64,000 bases of DNA, from NCBI GenBank assembly GCA_012798435.1, contig JAAZNF010000042.1, positions 1 through 64,000 of the forward strand, in the 5' to 3' direction. Shown here in pieces: positions 30,278-38,944 of the stretch. The position numbers and the translations under genes are program-made. The stretch is from Myxococcales bacterium. GTDB taxonomy: Bacteria > Myxococcota > B64-G9. A model generated the notes under the pieces. The model did no database searches. It was not told the DNA's origin and saw only the letters and a list, made by a program, of their open reading frames with translations. Each line of letters opens with the position of its first letter. Within the stretch, counting starts at the first letter, position 1.

Positions 30278-31077
30278 CCGGAGGGACGCCCCGCCGCGCG
30301 CACGACGCGGGTCTGGGCCAGGCCGGCGCTCATGCCGAACAGGCACCCCAGGGCGCGGAAGAACTCCGAGGTGAGGCGGACCGCGTGGGGCGATGCGCCC
30401 AGGTACGGCAGCATCTCCAGCGTGGCGTCGTAGAACAGCCACCCCACCATGGAGGCGGTGAGCAGCCACCAGGGGAGGCTCAGCGAGCCGCCGCGCAGCG
30501 CCAGCGCGGTAAAGAGCAGCGGCGCGATCAAGATCAACGCGGCCACGTCGCCGATGCTGGAGGCCATGCCGACCAGGCCCTCGGGGTCCCCCCGCAGCAA
30601 GGTCTGGAAGTTGGACACGATGGCCGGGCCGGCGATGAGCAGCGTCCACACCACCGCCGCCGCGAACACCAGGTGCCGGCTGGCCCGGGTGCCGGGGAGC
30701 TCCAGGCCGGCTACCTTCCAGGCGCGCGCCAGCAGGAAGGTGCCCCACACCAGGCTGGCGTTGGCCAGCACCACCAGCATGCCGCGGATGGTGTCGATGG
30801 GGAGAGCGAGTTTCTCGAACCAGGGGATCAAGAACACGTCCCGTAGCAGTAAAAAAACCATGCACATGGCCGAGAGGATCCAGGCCCGCCGCAGGTAGTC
30901 GCCACGCCGGAACGATAACGCCGCGGCGAACATGCCCGCCGCCGAGAGCGTCTTGGCCAGCTCGATCTCGATGCGCAGGAAGACCGGATGCGCCGGCGTG
31001 CCGAACAGCCAGAGGTCGCCGAGCACCAAAAGTGCCGCCCACAGCAGCGGCACCCCCACCCACAGGCCGATTCTCAT
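30274..31077 (-). CDS. Multi-pass membrane protein of unknown function
   Basis: A 267-residue protein with about seven hydrophobic segments (LLWAALLVLGDLWLFG, TLSAAGMFAAALSF, ILSAMCMVFLLLRDVFLI, GMLVVLANASLVWGTFLLARAW, HLVFAAAVVWTLLIAGPAIV, DVAALILIAPLLFTALAL, WWLLTASMVGWLFYDATLEM). It resembles no transporter motif that I know. ATG 31077 overlaps the stop of the small upstream gene (ATGA), so the two are translationally coupled. Confidence 0.8.
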   Translation of the reverse strand: MRIGLWVGVPLLWAALLVLGDLWLFGTPAHPVFLRIEIELAKTLSAAGMFAAALSFRRGDYLRRAWILSAMCMVFLLLRDVFLIPWFEKLALPIDTIRGMLVVLANASLVWGTFLLARAWKVAGLELPGTRASRHLVFAAAVVWTLLIAGPAIVSNFQTLLRGDPEGLVGMASSIGDVAALILIAPLLFTALALRGGSLSLPWWLLTASMVGWLFYDATLEMLPYLGASPHAVRLTSEFFRALGCLFGMSAGLAQTRVVRAAGRPSG

Positions 31078-31307
31078 GCCAGGACCTTTCGCCGGATGTC
31101 GTCGAGGATGCGGCGCGCGGTGTCCTGCCCCACCAGGGTGTTCAGCATGGGCCGCAGGGCGTCGAGGAGGTGGGGCACGTCCTCCCGGGTCAGGGCTTCC
31201 GGGGCCTTGCCCACCGTGCGCTGGGAGAAGGTCTTGATGGCGTTGATGGCGTTGTGGTGCCCCAGGTACGATTCCAGCGCTTTCTGCATGTCCTCGTGGA
31301 TCGGCAT
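31074..31307 (-). CDS. Small soluble protein coupled to the membrane protein
   Basis: A 77-residue helical, charged protein (MPIHEDMQKALESYLGHHNA to DIRRKVLA) with no membrane segment. The frame is open to 31382, but ATG 31307 has GAGGTG upstream and the residues before it look unconserved. The stop overlaps the membrane protein start (ATGA). Function not recognised; perhaps a cytoplasmic partner of the membrane protein. Confidence 0.65.
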   Translation of the reverse strand: MPIHEDMQKALESYLGHHNAINAIKTFSQRTVGKAPEALTREDVPHLLDALRPMLNTLVGQDTARRILDDIRRKVLA

Positions 31308-31409
31308 CCCCAGACACCTCGCGGCGTTGGGCGCTCTCGCTTGGGGCAAGGAGAAATTAGCAAAGCGGGTCATCCGATGCAAGTCGGCGAGATGAGCGGG
31401 GACGCGCCG

Positions 31410-33155
31410 TCACACCCGCGGGAGGTAGTGCTCGCTCAGGCGGGCCCGGGGCGCGCGGCGGTCAAGCATGCGCTCCGCGAGCCCGTCGTGCTCGTCGGGT
31501 TGGCCGGCGCACACCCGCTCGTCTGGCGACAGGGGCAAGCCGAGCTGGAAGGTGAGCAGCGGGCACGGCGAGGAGGTGGCGTCGGGCCGCGGCGCGTGGG
31601 CGGCGGCGAGCGCCTGCAAGTCGTCGCGGGAGAGCTCCACCGGGCCGGACTTGATGATGGAGACGAGCCCGCGCGCGCGGGCGAGGTAGGTCATGGCCGC
31701 CACCGCCCGCCCCGCCTCGAAGAAGAGCTCCCGGCACCGCGCCGGCTCGCCGGGATCGAGGTAGCGCAGGATGCCGAGGAGCGGGTGGGTGTTCTTGAAG
31801 GAGAGGAAGTACTTGCCGAACGAGCGGGCGATCATGCGCACCAGTTTCATCAGGCGCTCGGAAGAGAGCTTCCGTCCGCGATGGTCCAGCAGAAAGCCGC
31901 CCTCCTCCCGAAACTGCCCTCCGTCGCACAGCCTGGCGGCGAGGTGCGGTGGGATCAGCCGGGCCGGCAGGGGCACGTCCTGAGCGCACTCGGCCTGCGT
32001 AGCGAAAGCGCGCACGTCCTCGGGAAGCTCGGGGTAACTGGCCAGATACCGCTTGAGGCTTTGCGCGCAGGCGGCGCCCACCAGGCCTGGCCGGGTTCCA
32101 TCGCCCTCGATGGCCCGGTGCATGGCCTGGCCCACCGCGGCCACCAGGGGATGCTCGCGCGAAAAGACCGGAAAATCCAGAGCGGACCGGGCGCCGGCGC
32201 CAAGACAAGGGAGCGAGCGCCTCCACAGGTCGAGCAGCTCCGCCTCCTCGAGCGGCGCGGCCGAGCACACGCGCTGGGTGGAGCGGGCCTCGATCAGCCG
32301 GTCGAAGTCGCTGGCCGCGATCCCCCCCGGCTGGCGCGGGTCGAGCGCGAGCGGCCGCGCGAGGCGAAGCGTAAGGAAGAACACCGGCACGTGGCGGCTG
32401 GCGCGAAGCGAATCGGCCAGGGCGCGGGCTGCCGCCTGGCTCCCTTCGGAGAGCCGCGGCCGGCGCTCCTCGATCGAGGCCAGCGCCGCCTGCGTCACGC
32501 GATCGCGTTCGGACGCGAGGATGCGGCGGCTTGCGAGCGTGGCGTGGTGGAAGCGCGCCGTCTGTTCGGCGCACAGGTGCCAGATGCCCAGGTCGATGTC
32601 CTCGGCGTGCGAGTCCTGGCATATGCCGCACAGGCGGGCCACGTCGCCCAGGATCGAGTCGTAGCGGTCTCGGCACAGCACCAGAAGCCCGCCGCCGGGC
32701 GCGGGGGAGAGGCCGGCGCGCGCCGAGTCCTCGGCCCCGAGCTCCAGGCAGCGCACGGGTTGCCAGTTGGTGCCCGAGGGCGACCACAGCCCGTTGTAGG
32801 CGCAGCGCAGAAACACCGGCCGGGCCTCCTCGATGGGCGCATCCCGCTCGCCGGCGGCGCAGGGGATGGAGCCGAACCTACGCTCGACCTCCGGAAATCG
32901 CTCGAGGACGCGCTCGACACGCCCGTCGGGGTGCACCCGGTAGGTGTCGCCGCCGTTGGTCCCCGACACCGCGTGCGCCGGGATCTCGACGAGGTGGTTC
33001 TCGGCGGCGGCGCGGGCGCGGCTCTGTGCAAGAAGCTCCTGCATGGCGCGCACCGCGGCGCGGGTGCGCGCGTCGGCCTCGGGGTACGGGATGCCGGAGA
33101 ACTCGCCCAGCACGCCGTTTCGGTGGAAGCTTTCGATGATCTCCTCGACGCTCAA
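31410..33155 (-). CDS. Nitroreductase-like flavoprotein candidate
   Basis: A 581-residue protein if started at TTG 33155 (613 if at ATG 33251). TTG is preferred: GGGAGG lies just upstream, a promoter TTGAAC-18-TATGGT sits at 33182-33211, and the ATG at 33251 would overlap a divergent promoter and has no Shine-Dalgarno sequence. One segment, YNGLWSPSGTNWQPVRCLEL, matches the FMN-binding start of nitroreductases (APSGxNxQPW pattern), and the C-terminus (FQLGLPL) is also nitroreductase-like. A second segment, FDRLIEARSTQRVCSAAP, resembles a second nitroreductase N-terminus, so a tandem arrangement is possible. Two short Cys-containing motifs (LCGIC, GAACAQ) are of unknown meaning. Substrate unknown. 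Confidence 0.6.
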   Translation of the reverse strand: MSVEEIIESFHRNGVLGEFSGIPYPEADARTRAAVRAMQELLAQSRARAAAENHLVEIPAHAVSGTNGGDTYRVHPDGRVERVLERFPEVERRFGSIPCAAGERDAPIEEARPVFLRCAYNGLWSPSGTNWQPVRCLELGAEDSARAGLSPAPGGGLLVLCRDRYDSILGDVARLCGICQDSHAEDIDLGIWHLCAEQTARFHHATLASRRILASERDRVTQAALASIEERRPRLSEGSQAAARALADSLRASRHVPVFFLTLRLARPLALDPRQPGGIAASDFDRLIEARSTQRVCSAAPLEEAELLDLWRRSLPCLGAGARSALDFPVFSREHPLVAAVGQAMHRAIEGDGTRPGLVGAACAQSLKRYLASYPELPEDVRAFATQAECAQDVPLPARLIPPHLAARLCDGGQFREEGGFLLDHRGRKLSSERLMKLVRMIARSFGKYFLSFKNTHPLLGILRYLDPGEPARCRELFFEAGRAVAAMTYLARARGLVSIIKSGPVELSRDDLQALAAAHAPRPDATSSPCPLLTFQLGLPLSPDERVCAGQPDEHDGLAERMLDRRAPRARLSEHYLPRV

Positions 33156-33181
33156 TGCGCCTCCCTGGGCAAGCGGAACGC

Positions 33182-33211
33182 ACCATACCAGGCCGGGCGA
33201 GCGCCGTTCAA
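33182..33211 (-). promoter_or_regulatory. Promoter of the nitroreductase-like gene
   Basis: Minus strand TTGAAC (33206-33211), 18-base spacer and TATGGT (33182-33187), 26 bases before the TTG start. It supports the downstream start. Confidence 0.4.
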
Positions 33212-33219
33212 GGCCCGCG

Positions 33220-33248
33220 TTGATCCGGGCGCGTTGAATACTTATAAT
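33220..33248 (+). promoter_or_regulatory. Strong sigma-70 promoter of the repeat surface protein gene
   Basis: TTGATC (33220-33225), 17-base spacer and consensus TATAAT (33243-33248). The start near 33255 gives a leader of about 28 bases with GGAGGGA before ATG 33283. Confidence 0.6.
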
Positions 33249-33282
33249 CATTCAGGCCACGAGAAGGATGGAGGGACGGCCG

Positions 33283-34158
33283 ATGAAAATCTTCTTCTCG
33301 ATCTTTGCGGTGCTGTCGTTGCTCTCGTTCACCTCGCGCTCCTCGGGCGCGGACGTCCCCGCCCGGCTGCACTACCAGGGGCGCCTGCTGGACGTGGAGG
33401 GAAAGCCTGTCCAGGGCATCGTGGTGCTGAAGATCAAGTTCTTCCGCGAGCCAAGCGGCGGCAGCGCCCTGTGGTCCGAGGACGCGCTGTCGGTGTTGGC
33501 CCGCGACGGGGTGTTCAAGGTGGAGTTGGGCCAGCGAACCACCCTCGACCCGGCCATGTTCCGCGACGGGCCGCTGTACCTGGAGGTCACCGTCGAGGGC
33601 GAAACGCTCACCCCGCGCGTCGCGGTGGCCCCGGTGCCGTACGCCTACCATAGCCAGAGCGCAGAGCGCGCCGCCGAGGCCGACCACGCCGCCCGCGCCA
33701 CCGAGGCCGATCACGCCGCCGCCGCCGACGATGCCAGCCACGCCGCGACCGCCGACAACGCCACGTACGCCGCGGCCGCCGACGCGGCCGCTCATGCCAC
33801 CGCCGCCGACAGCGCGACCCAGGCCCAGCTCGCCGCTCGCGCCGATACCCTGCTCGTCAACGGTGACTATCGCACCCTGCGGCCGGCGGGTGTGTCGGTG
33901 TATCAATTCCCGAACCAGGCCGGGAGCTACCAGGCCTGCGTCTCAAACTGCCTCGGGCAATACGGCGTGTTGGATTCGAACCCCACGCCCACCTGCCACT
34001 ACTACACCAACGGACGGCAGGCCTGCTACACCTGCAATTCCTCGACCGAAACGAACTGCGGGGTCTGTTCGGGATGCTGCGGCGAGAGGGACGGGGCGTA
34101 TTGCGCCCGGCCCAACACGCTGTCGGCCACCAAGGTGGGCGATCTGCTCACCTACTGA
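33283..34158 (+). CDS. Exported protein with nonapeptide Ala/Asp repeats and Cys-rich tail
   Basis: A 291-residue protein with a signal peptide (FFSIFAVLSLLSFTSRSSGA). Residues 27-120 are beta-rich (HYQGRLLDVEGKPVQG, LWSEDALSVLARDG, PYAYHSQSAERA), matching the N-terminal module seen before tail-fibre-like repeats. About 50 residues of degenerate nine-residue repeats follow (ADHAARATE, ADHAAAADD, ASHAATADN, ATYAAAADA), with His/Tyr recurring every nine residues. The C-terminal 90 residues contain about 12 cysteines and were probably disulphide-bonded after export. Likely a surface or fibre protein. ATG 33283 fits GGAGGGA; it has a strong promoter upstream. Confidence 0.82.
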   Translation: MKIFFSIFAVLSLLSFTSRSSGADVPARLHYQGRLLDVEGKPVQGIVVLKIKFFREPSGGSALWSEDALSVLARDGVFKVELGQRTTLDPAMFRDGPLYLEVTVEGETLTPRVAVAPVPYAYHSQSAERAAEADHAARATEADHAAAADDASHAATADNATYAAAADAAAHATAADSATQAQLAARADTLLVNGDYRTLRPAGVSVYQFPNQAGSYQACVSNCLGQYGVLDSNPTPTCHYYTNGRQACYTCNSSTETNCGVCSGCCGERDGAYCARPNTLSATKVGDLLTY

Positions 34159-34165
34159 GGGACCC

Positions 34166-34525
34166 ATGCGGATCTGGCTATCTGCCCTGTCGGCTTGCAC
34201 TGTCCTTGCGCTGGTCGGCTGCGGCTCCAGCACCACCTGCTCGGTGGACACCGATTGCCCCGGCGTCGAGGTGTGCATCGGGGGCCACTGCGTAGAGCGG
34301 CCCGCGGACGGTGGGATGGATGGCGCGGCCGACGCCGGCGACGGGGCGGGGCCCGACGGGGACGGGCCCGGCCGGCCGGCGGCGCTTCTGTTCACCTTCG
34401 AGACCGGCTCGAACGAGGCCTCCTCGGCGAGTTACCGCCTTGCGAGCGACGGACTGTGCTTCGGCGAGCCGCCATTCCCGCTCACGGGCCGGCGCTACGC
34501 CCTGGTGGACAGCTTCATCTGGTGA
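34166..34525 (+). CDS. Small Cys-rich lipoprotein
   Basis: A 119-residue protein with lipobox LVGC (Cys19), followed by a short Cys cluster (CSVDTDCPGVEVCIGGHC), an Asp/Gly/Ala linker, and a beta-rich C-terminus of about 50 residues (ALLFTFETGSNEASSASY). It looks like a short member of the myxobacterial DxDC lipoprotein class. It begins seven bases after the repeat surface protein, with GAGGGA in the gap, so both are one operon. The ending FIW is abrupt, so a recent truncation cannot be excluded. Confidence 0.7.
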   Translation: MRIWLSALSACTVLALVGCGSSTTCSVDTDCPGVEVCIGGHCVERPADGGMDGAADAGDGAGPDGDGPGRPAALLFTFETGSNEASSASYRLASDGLCFGEPPFPLTGRRYALVDSFIW

Positions 34526-34589
34526 ACGCGGGCGGGCGGTTTCGGCGGGAATTGTCCAGAACTGCCGGGTCTGTCCCCTACGGCATTCG

Positions 34590-34661
34590 CCTTACCCCTG
34601 AGCTCCCTCTCCATTGTGGAGAGGGGGATATATGTCATTGAAAATGATGTCGGGGGTGAGG
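34590..34661. repeat. Large imperfect palindromic intergenic element
   Basis: Outer arms CCTTACCCCTGA (34590-34601) and TCGGGGGTGAGG (34650-34661) pair at 10 of 12 positions. Inside is a hairpin of about 11 pairs, CTCCCTCTCCA (34603-34613), loop TTG, TGGAGAGGGGG (34617-34627). It lies between convergent genes (34525 and 34682) and has no U-tract, so it looks like a palindromic repeat element rather than a terminator. Confidence 0.45.
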
Positions 34662-34681
34662 CAGATCGCGCCTGGCCCGGC

Positions 34682-36124
34682 TCACTCTGCGTCCGGCTCG
34701 TCGGCGCCGGCCCGCTCGCGGGCGCGGATGCCGTGCCGACGCATCAGCGCGTGGAAGTTGGGCCGCTGCATGCCCACCGCCTGGGCCGCCCGGGTGACGT
34801 TGCCGCCAGCGTGCTCCAGGGCCTGCTGCACGAAGTTCTTCTCCACTTGTGCAAAAAGCGTCTCCTTGAGCCGGCGCTTGGCCTCCTTGAGCTGCTCGGT
34901 GTTCTGCGGGATGTCCCCCAGCGCCAGCGTCGGCGCGGCGGTGTTGCCGGCGATCTCCGGCGGCAGGTTTTCGGGGCGGATCAGCGGGCCGTCGCTCACC
35001 GCCACCAGGCGCTCTACGATATTCTTGAGCTCGCGCACGTTGCCGGGCCAGTGGTAGGAGATGAGCTTGGCCATGGCCTCGGTGGTGAACCCCTCGGGGG
35101 CGCGCGGGGCCTCGCGGCGGGCCTCCTCCAGAAAGTGCGTGGCCAAGAGCGGGATGTCGTCGGGGTGCTCGCGCAGCGGCGGCACCACGATGGGGATGAC
35201 GTTGAGGCGGTAGTAGAGGTCCTCGCGGAACTTGCCCGCCTCCACCAGCTCGAAGAGGTCGCGGTTGGTGGCGGTCACGATGCGCACGTCCACCTCGATC
35301 TCGCGCTCGCTGCCCACCGGGTGGACCTTGCGGGTCTCCAGCACCCTAAGGAGCTTGCCCTGTAGTTCCCAGCTTATGTTGGAGATCTCGTCGAGGAACA
35401 GCGTGCCGCCCTGGGCGATGCTAAAGTACCCCGGCCGGCTCTGGGTGGCACCGGTGAAGGCCCCGCGCACGTGGCCGAACAGCTCCGATTCCACCAGGCC
35501 AGCCGAGAGCGCCGAGAGATCCACCGCCACGAAGGGTTTCTCGGCGCGCGAGCTCGAGTCGTGGATGGCCTGGGCGATCAGCTCCTTGCCGGTGCCCGAC
35601 TCGCCGTACACGGTCACGGTGAAGTCGGTGGGCGCCACCTTGCGGATCTGCAGCAGGATCTCCTCCATGGCCTTGGAGCGGCCCAGGATGCGCGAGTCCT
35701 TCATCATGCGCGTAAGTTCCTGCTTGAGGAACTCGTTCTCCGAGAGCAGCTTGCGGTTCTCCAGCGCCTTGGAGACCGCCAGGCTGAGTTCCTCGGGGGT
35801 GAAGGGCTTGGGCACGTAGTCGAAGGCGCCCTTCTTGATGGCCTGGATGCTGGTCTGGATGGAGGCGTAGCCGGTGATGATGATGACGCTGATGTCCGGG
35901 CGATCGCGGCGCAGCATCTCCAAGGCCTCCAGGCCCGAGATGTCCGGGAGCTTGAGGTCGAGCAGCACCACCTCGTAGTCCCCTTGCAAGGCTCGCTGCA
36001 CCCCCTCTTTTCCGGACAGGCAGGTGTCCACCGCGTAGCCGGCCTCCCCCAGGATGCGCTGGCAGGTCACGCACACCGACTTCTCGTCGTCGATGGCCAG
36101 CACGCGGGCGATGGCTTGTTCCAT
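34682..36124 (-). CDS. NtrC-type sigma-54-dependent response regulator
   Basis: A 480-residue response regulator in the order receiver ([11 protein letters not shown], phospho-acceptor Asp in [10 protein letters not shown], Lys in YVPKPF), AAA+ sigma-54 interaction domain (Walker [15 protein letters not shown] loop, GTLFLDEI) and C-terminal Fis-type helix-turn-helix ([19 protein letters not shown]). It activates RNA polymerase containing sigma-54 after phosphorylation. ATG 36124 is chosen over 36160 and 36136 because GGAGGG stands at the right distance. The sensor kinase gene lies 13 bases upstream in the same transcript. Target genes are unknown; a good sigma-54 site in this window precedes the serpin gene. 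Confidence 0.93.
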   Translation of the reverse strand: MEQAIARVLAIDDEKSVCVTCQRILGEAGYAVDTCLSGKEGVQRALQGDYEVVLLDLKLPDISGLEALEMLRRDRPDISVIIITGYASIQTSIQAIKKGAFDYVPKPFTPEELSLAVSKALENRKLLSENEFLKQELTRMMKDSRILGRSKAMEEILLQIRKVAPTDFTVTVYGESGTGKELIAQAIHDSSSRAEKPFVAVDLSALSAGLVESELFGHVRGAFTGATQSRPGYFSIAQGGTLFLDEISNISWELQGKLLRVLETRKVHPVGSEREIEVDVRIVTATNRDLFELVEAGKFREDLYYRLNVIPIVVPPLREHPDDIPLLATHFLEEARREAPRAPEGFTTEAMAKLISYHWPGNVRELKNIVERLVAVSDGPLIRPENLPPEIAGNTAAPTLALGDIPQNTEQLKEAKRRLKETLFAQVEKNFVQQALEHAGGNVTRAAQAVGMQRPNFHALMRRHGIRARERAGADEPDAE

Positions 36125-36137
36125 GGTTCCCTCCATG

Positions 36138-38060
36138 TCAGCCGGCCGCGGTCTCGTCATGCCGCTCGGGGTTCTCGCGCGGCAGGATCACCCGCACCGT
36201 GGTTCCCTGGCCCTCCTGGCTCTCGATCTCGATGGTGCCGTTGTGGTGCTGCACGATGCCCAGCGACACCGACAGCCCCAGCCCGGTGCCCTTGCCCGAG
36301 CCCTTGGTGGTGAAGAAGGGCTCGAACACCCGCTGCATGAACTCCTTGGGGATGCCCTTGCCGGTGTCGCGCACCGTGATCACCACGAAGCCGCCCGAGG
36401 AGTCCTCGTCGGTGGTGACGGTGATGGTCCCGGGCGGGCGGGTGGCCTCGGCGGCGTTGATGAGCAGGTTGGCGAACACCTGCTGCAATTGCTTTGCGTC
36501 GGCGTTCACCCACAAGGGGTTGGCAGCGAGCTTGACCTCAGTGTTCATGGCCGACATGGCCTCGTAGCGCGAGATGAGCGCCAGGGTGTCCCGCAGCACG
36601 CCGTTGATGTCCAGCAGGCGCTTTTCGGGCGGGCGCTCGCGGGCGAAGTCGAGCAGGCTGCGCACGATGTCCCGGCAGCGGGTGGTCTCGGCGATGACGA
36701 TGTCCAGGTCCTCGGCACGCGGATCCTCGGCGGGGAGGTGCTTTCGCATGAGCATGGACAGCGACAGCACCGCGGTGAGCGGGTTGTTGATCTCGTGGGC
36801 CACCCCGGCGGCCAAGCGGCCCACCGACACCTGCTTCTCGACCTGGGAGAGCTTCTCGTCGGTCATCTGGCGCAGTCGCATGTCGCGCTCCATGACCGCC
36901 TTCACCATCAGGTTGAAGGCCCGGGCCAGGCGGCCCAGCTCGTCGCCCGACTCGACCCGCACCTTGAAGCCCAGGTCCCCCTGCGCCACCCGGTTCATGC
37001 CCTCGGCCAGCTCGGTCACCGGGCGCACCAGCCGGCGCGAGAACCAGAAGGAGATGATCAGCCCGAAGACCATGCCCGCCCCGATCAGCGTGGAGAACAG
37101 GGTGGTGGTGCGGCCGCGGATGAAGCCGTAGATGTCCTCGTCGGTGGCGATGCCCAACATGCCCACGATCTTGCCGCGAAAGTCCCTCAGCGGCTTGTAG
37201 GCGCTCTGCATGCGCGGGCCGCGCACCTCGGCCACGCCGGCGAACAATCCCTCCTCCGTGAGGACGGTGCGCGCCACCTGGGGATCGGCGCGGGTGCCGA
37301 GCGAGTCCGGGGTGAGGGTGGTGGCGATGCGCACGTCGCCGAGGAAGATGCTGGACTTGTAGGACACGTTGGCGTGGAAGGAGAGGAGCTTCAGGGTGGT
37401 CTCGACCAGCTCGGTGCGGCGGTTCAGGATGGCGCCGAGAACCAGGATGGAGCCGGACTTCAGCGGCGTCCCCACCAGCATGAAGAGCCCGTCGCTCGAG
37501 ATGTCGTGGTACCCCAGGTCCCCGAGCAAGGCCTGCGGGATCACCACCAGCCCCGAGACGATCTCGCCGGTGGAGGCCACATGGCCCATCAGCGCTCCCA
37601 GGTCGGACTGGCGCAGGCGGGCGGCGGTCTCGGCCTCCAGCGAGGAGATGGCGCAGGCTTCGCGGCGGATGGGCATGAGCGAGAGGGAGGTCTTGTCGGC
37701 AAGCAACACGAAGTCAAACGGCGTGTCCTCGAGCTGGTACGAGCAGAACCGCGGATCGATGGTGGTGCCCAGGACCAGGTTGGCCATGGCCGGCGCGAGG
37801 TAGCGCAGGCGCTGCAGGCGGTTTCCCATGATTTGCTCGGCCACCTTGAGGTCGAGTTCCAGACGCGCCCGGGCCATTTCGTCCGCTTTCTGGCCAAAGA
37901 CGGCGTTGCCGATGAAGATGGTGGCGGTTGCTGAGGAGACGATGAGGAACGCGAACGCGAGCGAGAGCCGGGTTCCAAATGACATCCGAAACAGGAACCG
38001 CCCGAGGCGATTCCATGGTGTATATTTTTTTATATTTTGCTGCGGATTAGAATTGTTCAT
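36138..38060 (-). CDS. Membrane sensor histidine kinase of an NtrC-type system
   Basis: A 640-residue kinase. A first transmembrane helix near residues 30-53 ([20 protein letters not shown]) and a second near 330-350 enclose a periplasmic sensor of about 270 residues of the double-Cache size. HAMP follows ([21 protein letters not shown]), then the HisKA dimerisation helix with [15 protein letters not shown] and the ATPase domain with the boxes [16 protein letters not shown] and GTGLGLS. The partner regulator gene follows after 13 bases. Its start region reaches into an AT-rich block that holds a promoter with a perfect TTGACA, and a 14-base palindrome lies in that promoter's spacer. Confidence 0.93.
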   Translation of the reverse strand: MNNSNPQQNIKKYTPWNRLGRFLFRMSFGTRLSLAFAFLIVSSATATIFIGNAVFGQKADEMARARLELDLKVAEQIMGNRLQRLRYLAPAMANLVLGTTIDPRFCSYQLEDTPFDFVLLADKTSLSLMPIRREACAISSLEAETAARLRQSDLGALMGHVASTGEIVSGLVVIPQALLGDLGYHDISSDGLFMLVGTPLKSGSILVLGAILNRRTELVETTLKLLSFHANVSYKSSIFLGDVRIATTLTPDSLGTRADPQVARTVLTEEGLFAGVAEVRGPRMQSAYKPLRDFRGKIVGMLGIATDEDIYGFIRGRTTTLFSTLIGAGMVFGLIISFWFSRRLVRPVTELAEGMNRVAQGDLGFKVRVESGDELGRLARAFNLMVKAVMERDMRLRQMTDEKLSQVEKQVSVGRLAAGVAHEINNPLTAVLSLSMLMRKHLPAEDPRAEDLDIVIAETTRCRDIVRSLLDFARERPPEKRLLDINGVLRDTLALISRYEAMSAMNTEVKLAANPLWVNADAKQLQQVFANLLINAAEATRPPGTITVTTDEDSSGGFVVITVRDTGKGIPKEFMQRVFEPFFTTKGSGKGTGLGLSVSLGIVQHHNGTIEIESQEGQGTTVRVILPRENPERHDETAAG

Positions 38061-38083
38061 TATGCCCCCAGATATTTAGTGTG

Positions 38084-38113
38084 TCTATATCATATACATG
38101 TATATTTTGTCAA
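38084..38113 (-). promoter_or_regulatory. Histidine kinase promoter with operator palindrome in the spacer
   Basis: Minus strand consensus TTGACA (38108-38113), 18-base spacer and TATAGA (38084-38089), with ATG at 38060. The perfect palindrome ATATACATGTATAT (38092-38105) fills most of the spacer, where a bound regulator would block polymerase. Confidence 0.5.
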
Positions 38114-38182
38114 CATACACCGTGCGAAAACAAATTTTATTTTTATTATCAGTATTTTATATGTTTTTGCGGGTTTTTTATT

Positions 38183-38212
38183 TTGACGCGATGCGTCCAT
38201 ATGGTGTATACA
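38183..38212 (+). promoter_or_regulatory. Promoter candidate for the resolvase-fold gene
   Basis: TTGACG (38183-38188), 18-base spacer and TATACA (38207-38212). The -10 box overlaps the repeat ATGGTGTATA (38201-38210). The leader to ATG 38375 would be about 155 bases. Confidence 0.4.
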
Positions 38213-38374
38213 ACATTTATACTATTTCGAAAGTCAGCTAGGACATGGTATTGGCCACCAAAGAAAAAAGCAATATAAACTGCACAATTGTCGGTATCTC
38301 GGCTGCCGACTGCGACCTGGCACGCCTCCTGCTTTATGTGTTTTCGGATGCGGAACCTGAACAAGGAGGACGCC

Positions 38375-38857
38375 ATGTCCAAAAAAGCGATTGCCTACGT
38401 GAGCGATATCGTTCTGGGACGGACCGGAGAGATCATCGGCAGAGCGGAACAGAAGCGAGCCATCGAAGACCACGCCCGCGAGAACGGCATCGAGATCCTG
38501 GCTTGGTTCGAGGACGAGGTGTGGGCCGAGGACGTGGTGACGCGCCCCGGCATCCAGAAGCTGCTCGGCTTCGACCAGCCCTACGACCTCATCCTGGTCG
38601 AGCGGGTGTGGGCCCTGTCGCGCAACACCGGCGTCCTCCAGGGGTTCTTCGCCGAGCTCTCCTCGCGCAAGGTGAAGCTCGAGGCGGCCACCACGCTGTG
38701 GGATTGCGTCTCGCAGATGACCCGCCACTTCTTCGCCAAGGGCCGCGGCCTGAAGCCGGTAGCCGTGCCGGCGACCGCCTCCGAGGTCGTGGCCGAGCGG
38801 CCGCACATCGCCCGCCCGAAGCAGCTCCAGTTCCTGCCGCTTCTGCGCAAGGCCTGA
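38375..38857 (+). CDS. Resolvase N-terminal-fold protein lacking catalytic arginines
   Basis: A 160-residue protein consisting only of a serine-recombinase (resolvase) N-terminal domain plus a 45-residue tail. Ser10 is in the place of the catalytic serine (AIAYVSD), but the neighbouring Arg8 of active resolvases is Tyr, and the DRLxR motif reads WALSR, so Asp and the first Arg are lost while the last Arg remains. RPGIQKLL and the helix EQKRAIEDHARENG are conserved. There is no DNA-binding helix-turn-helix. A structural or regulatory role is more likely than recombination. ATG 38375 has a perfect AAGGAGG six bases upstream. A terminator follows at 38885-38926. Confidence 0.82.
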   Translation: MSKKAIAYVSDIVLGRTGEIIGRAEQKRAIEDHARENGIEILAWFEDEVWAEDVVTRPGIQKLLGFDQPYDLILVERVWALSRNTGVLQGFFAELSSRKVKLEAATTLWDCVSQMTRHFFAKGRGLKPVAVPATASEVVAERPHIARPKQLQFLPLLRKA

Positions 38858-38884
38858 GCCTCGGGCGCGTCCTCTTTGAGTTTC

Positions 38885-38926
38885 GGCCCGCCGTCACCGT
38901 TAGGGGTGGCGGCGGGTCTGGCTTTT
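38885..38926 (+). terminator. Rho-independent terminator
   Basis: A 14-pair stem, GGCCCGCCGTCACC (38885-38898) with GGTGGCGGCGGGTC (38905-38918), loop GTTAGG, followed by TGGCTTTT. It ends only 18 bases before the next start codon. Confidence 0.75.
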
Positions 38927-38944
38927 GAATCGAGGTGAGACCTT

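Larger units (their letters stand above)
38061..38374. other. AT-rich divergent intergenic control region
   Basis: This 314-base stretch has no credible gene. By hand count 70 of the 220 bases from 38061 to 38280 are G or C (32%), far below the surroundings. It contains divergent promoter candidates, a 14-base palindrome at 38092-38105, and two copies of GGTGTAT in opposite orientation (a third lies at 38017-38023, just inside the kinase gene). Confidence 0.7.

Noticed and set aside
38081-38278. 65-residue frame in the AT-rich region
   Set aside because: Rich in Phe/Tyr/Cys as expected of AT-rich non-coding DNA, no ribosome site, and it crosses both promoter candidates.
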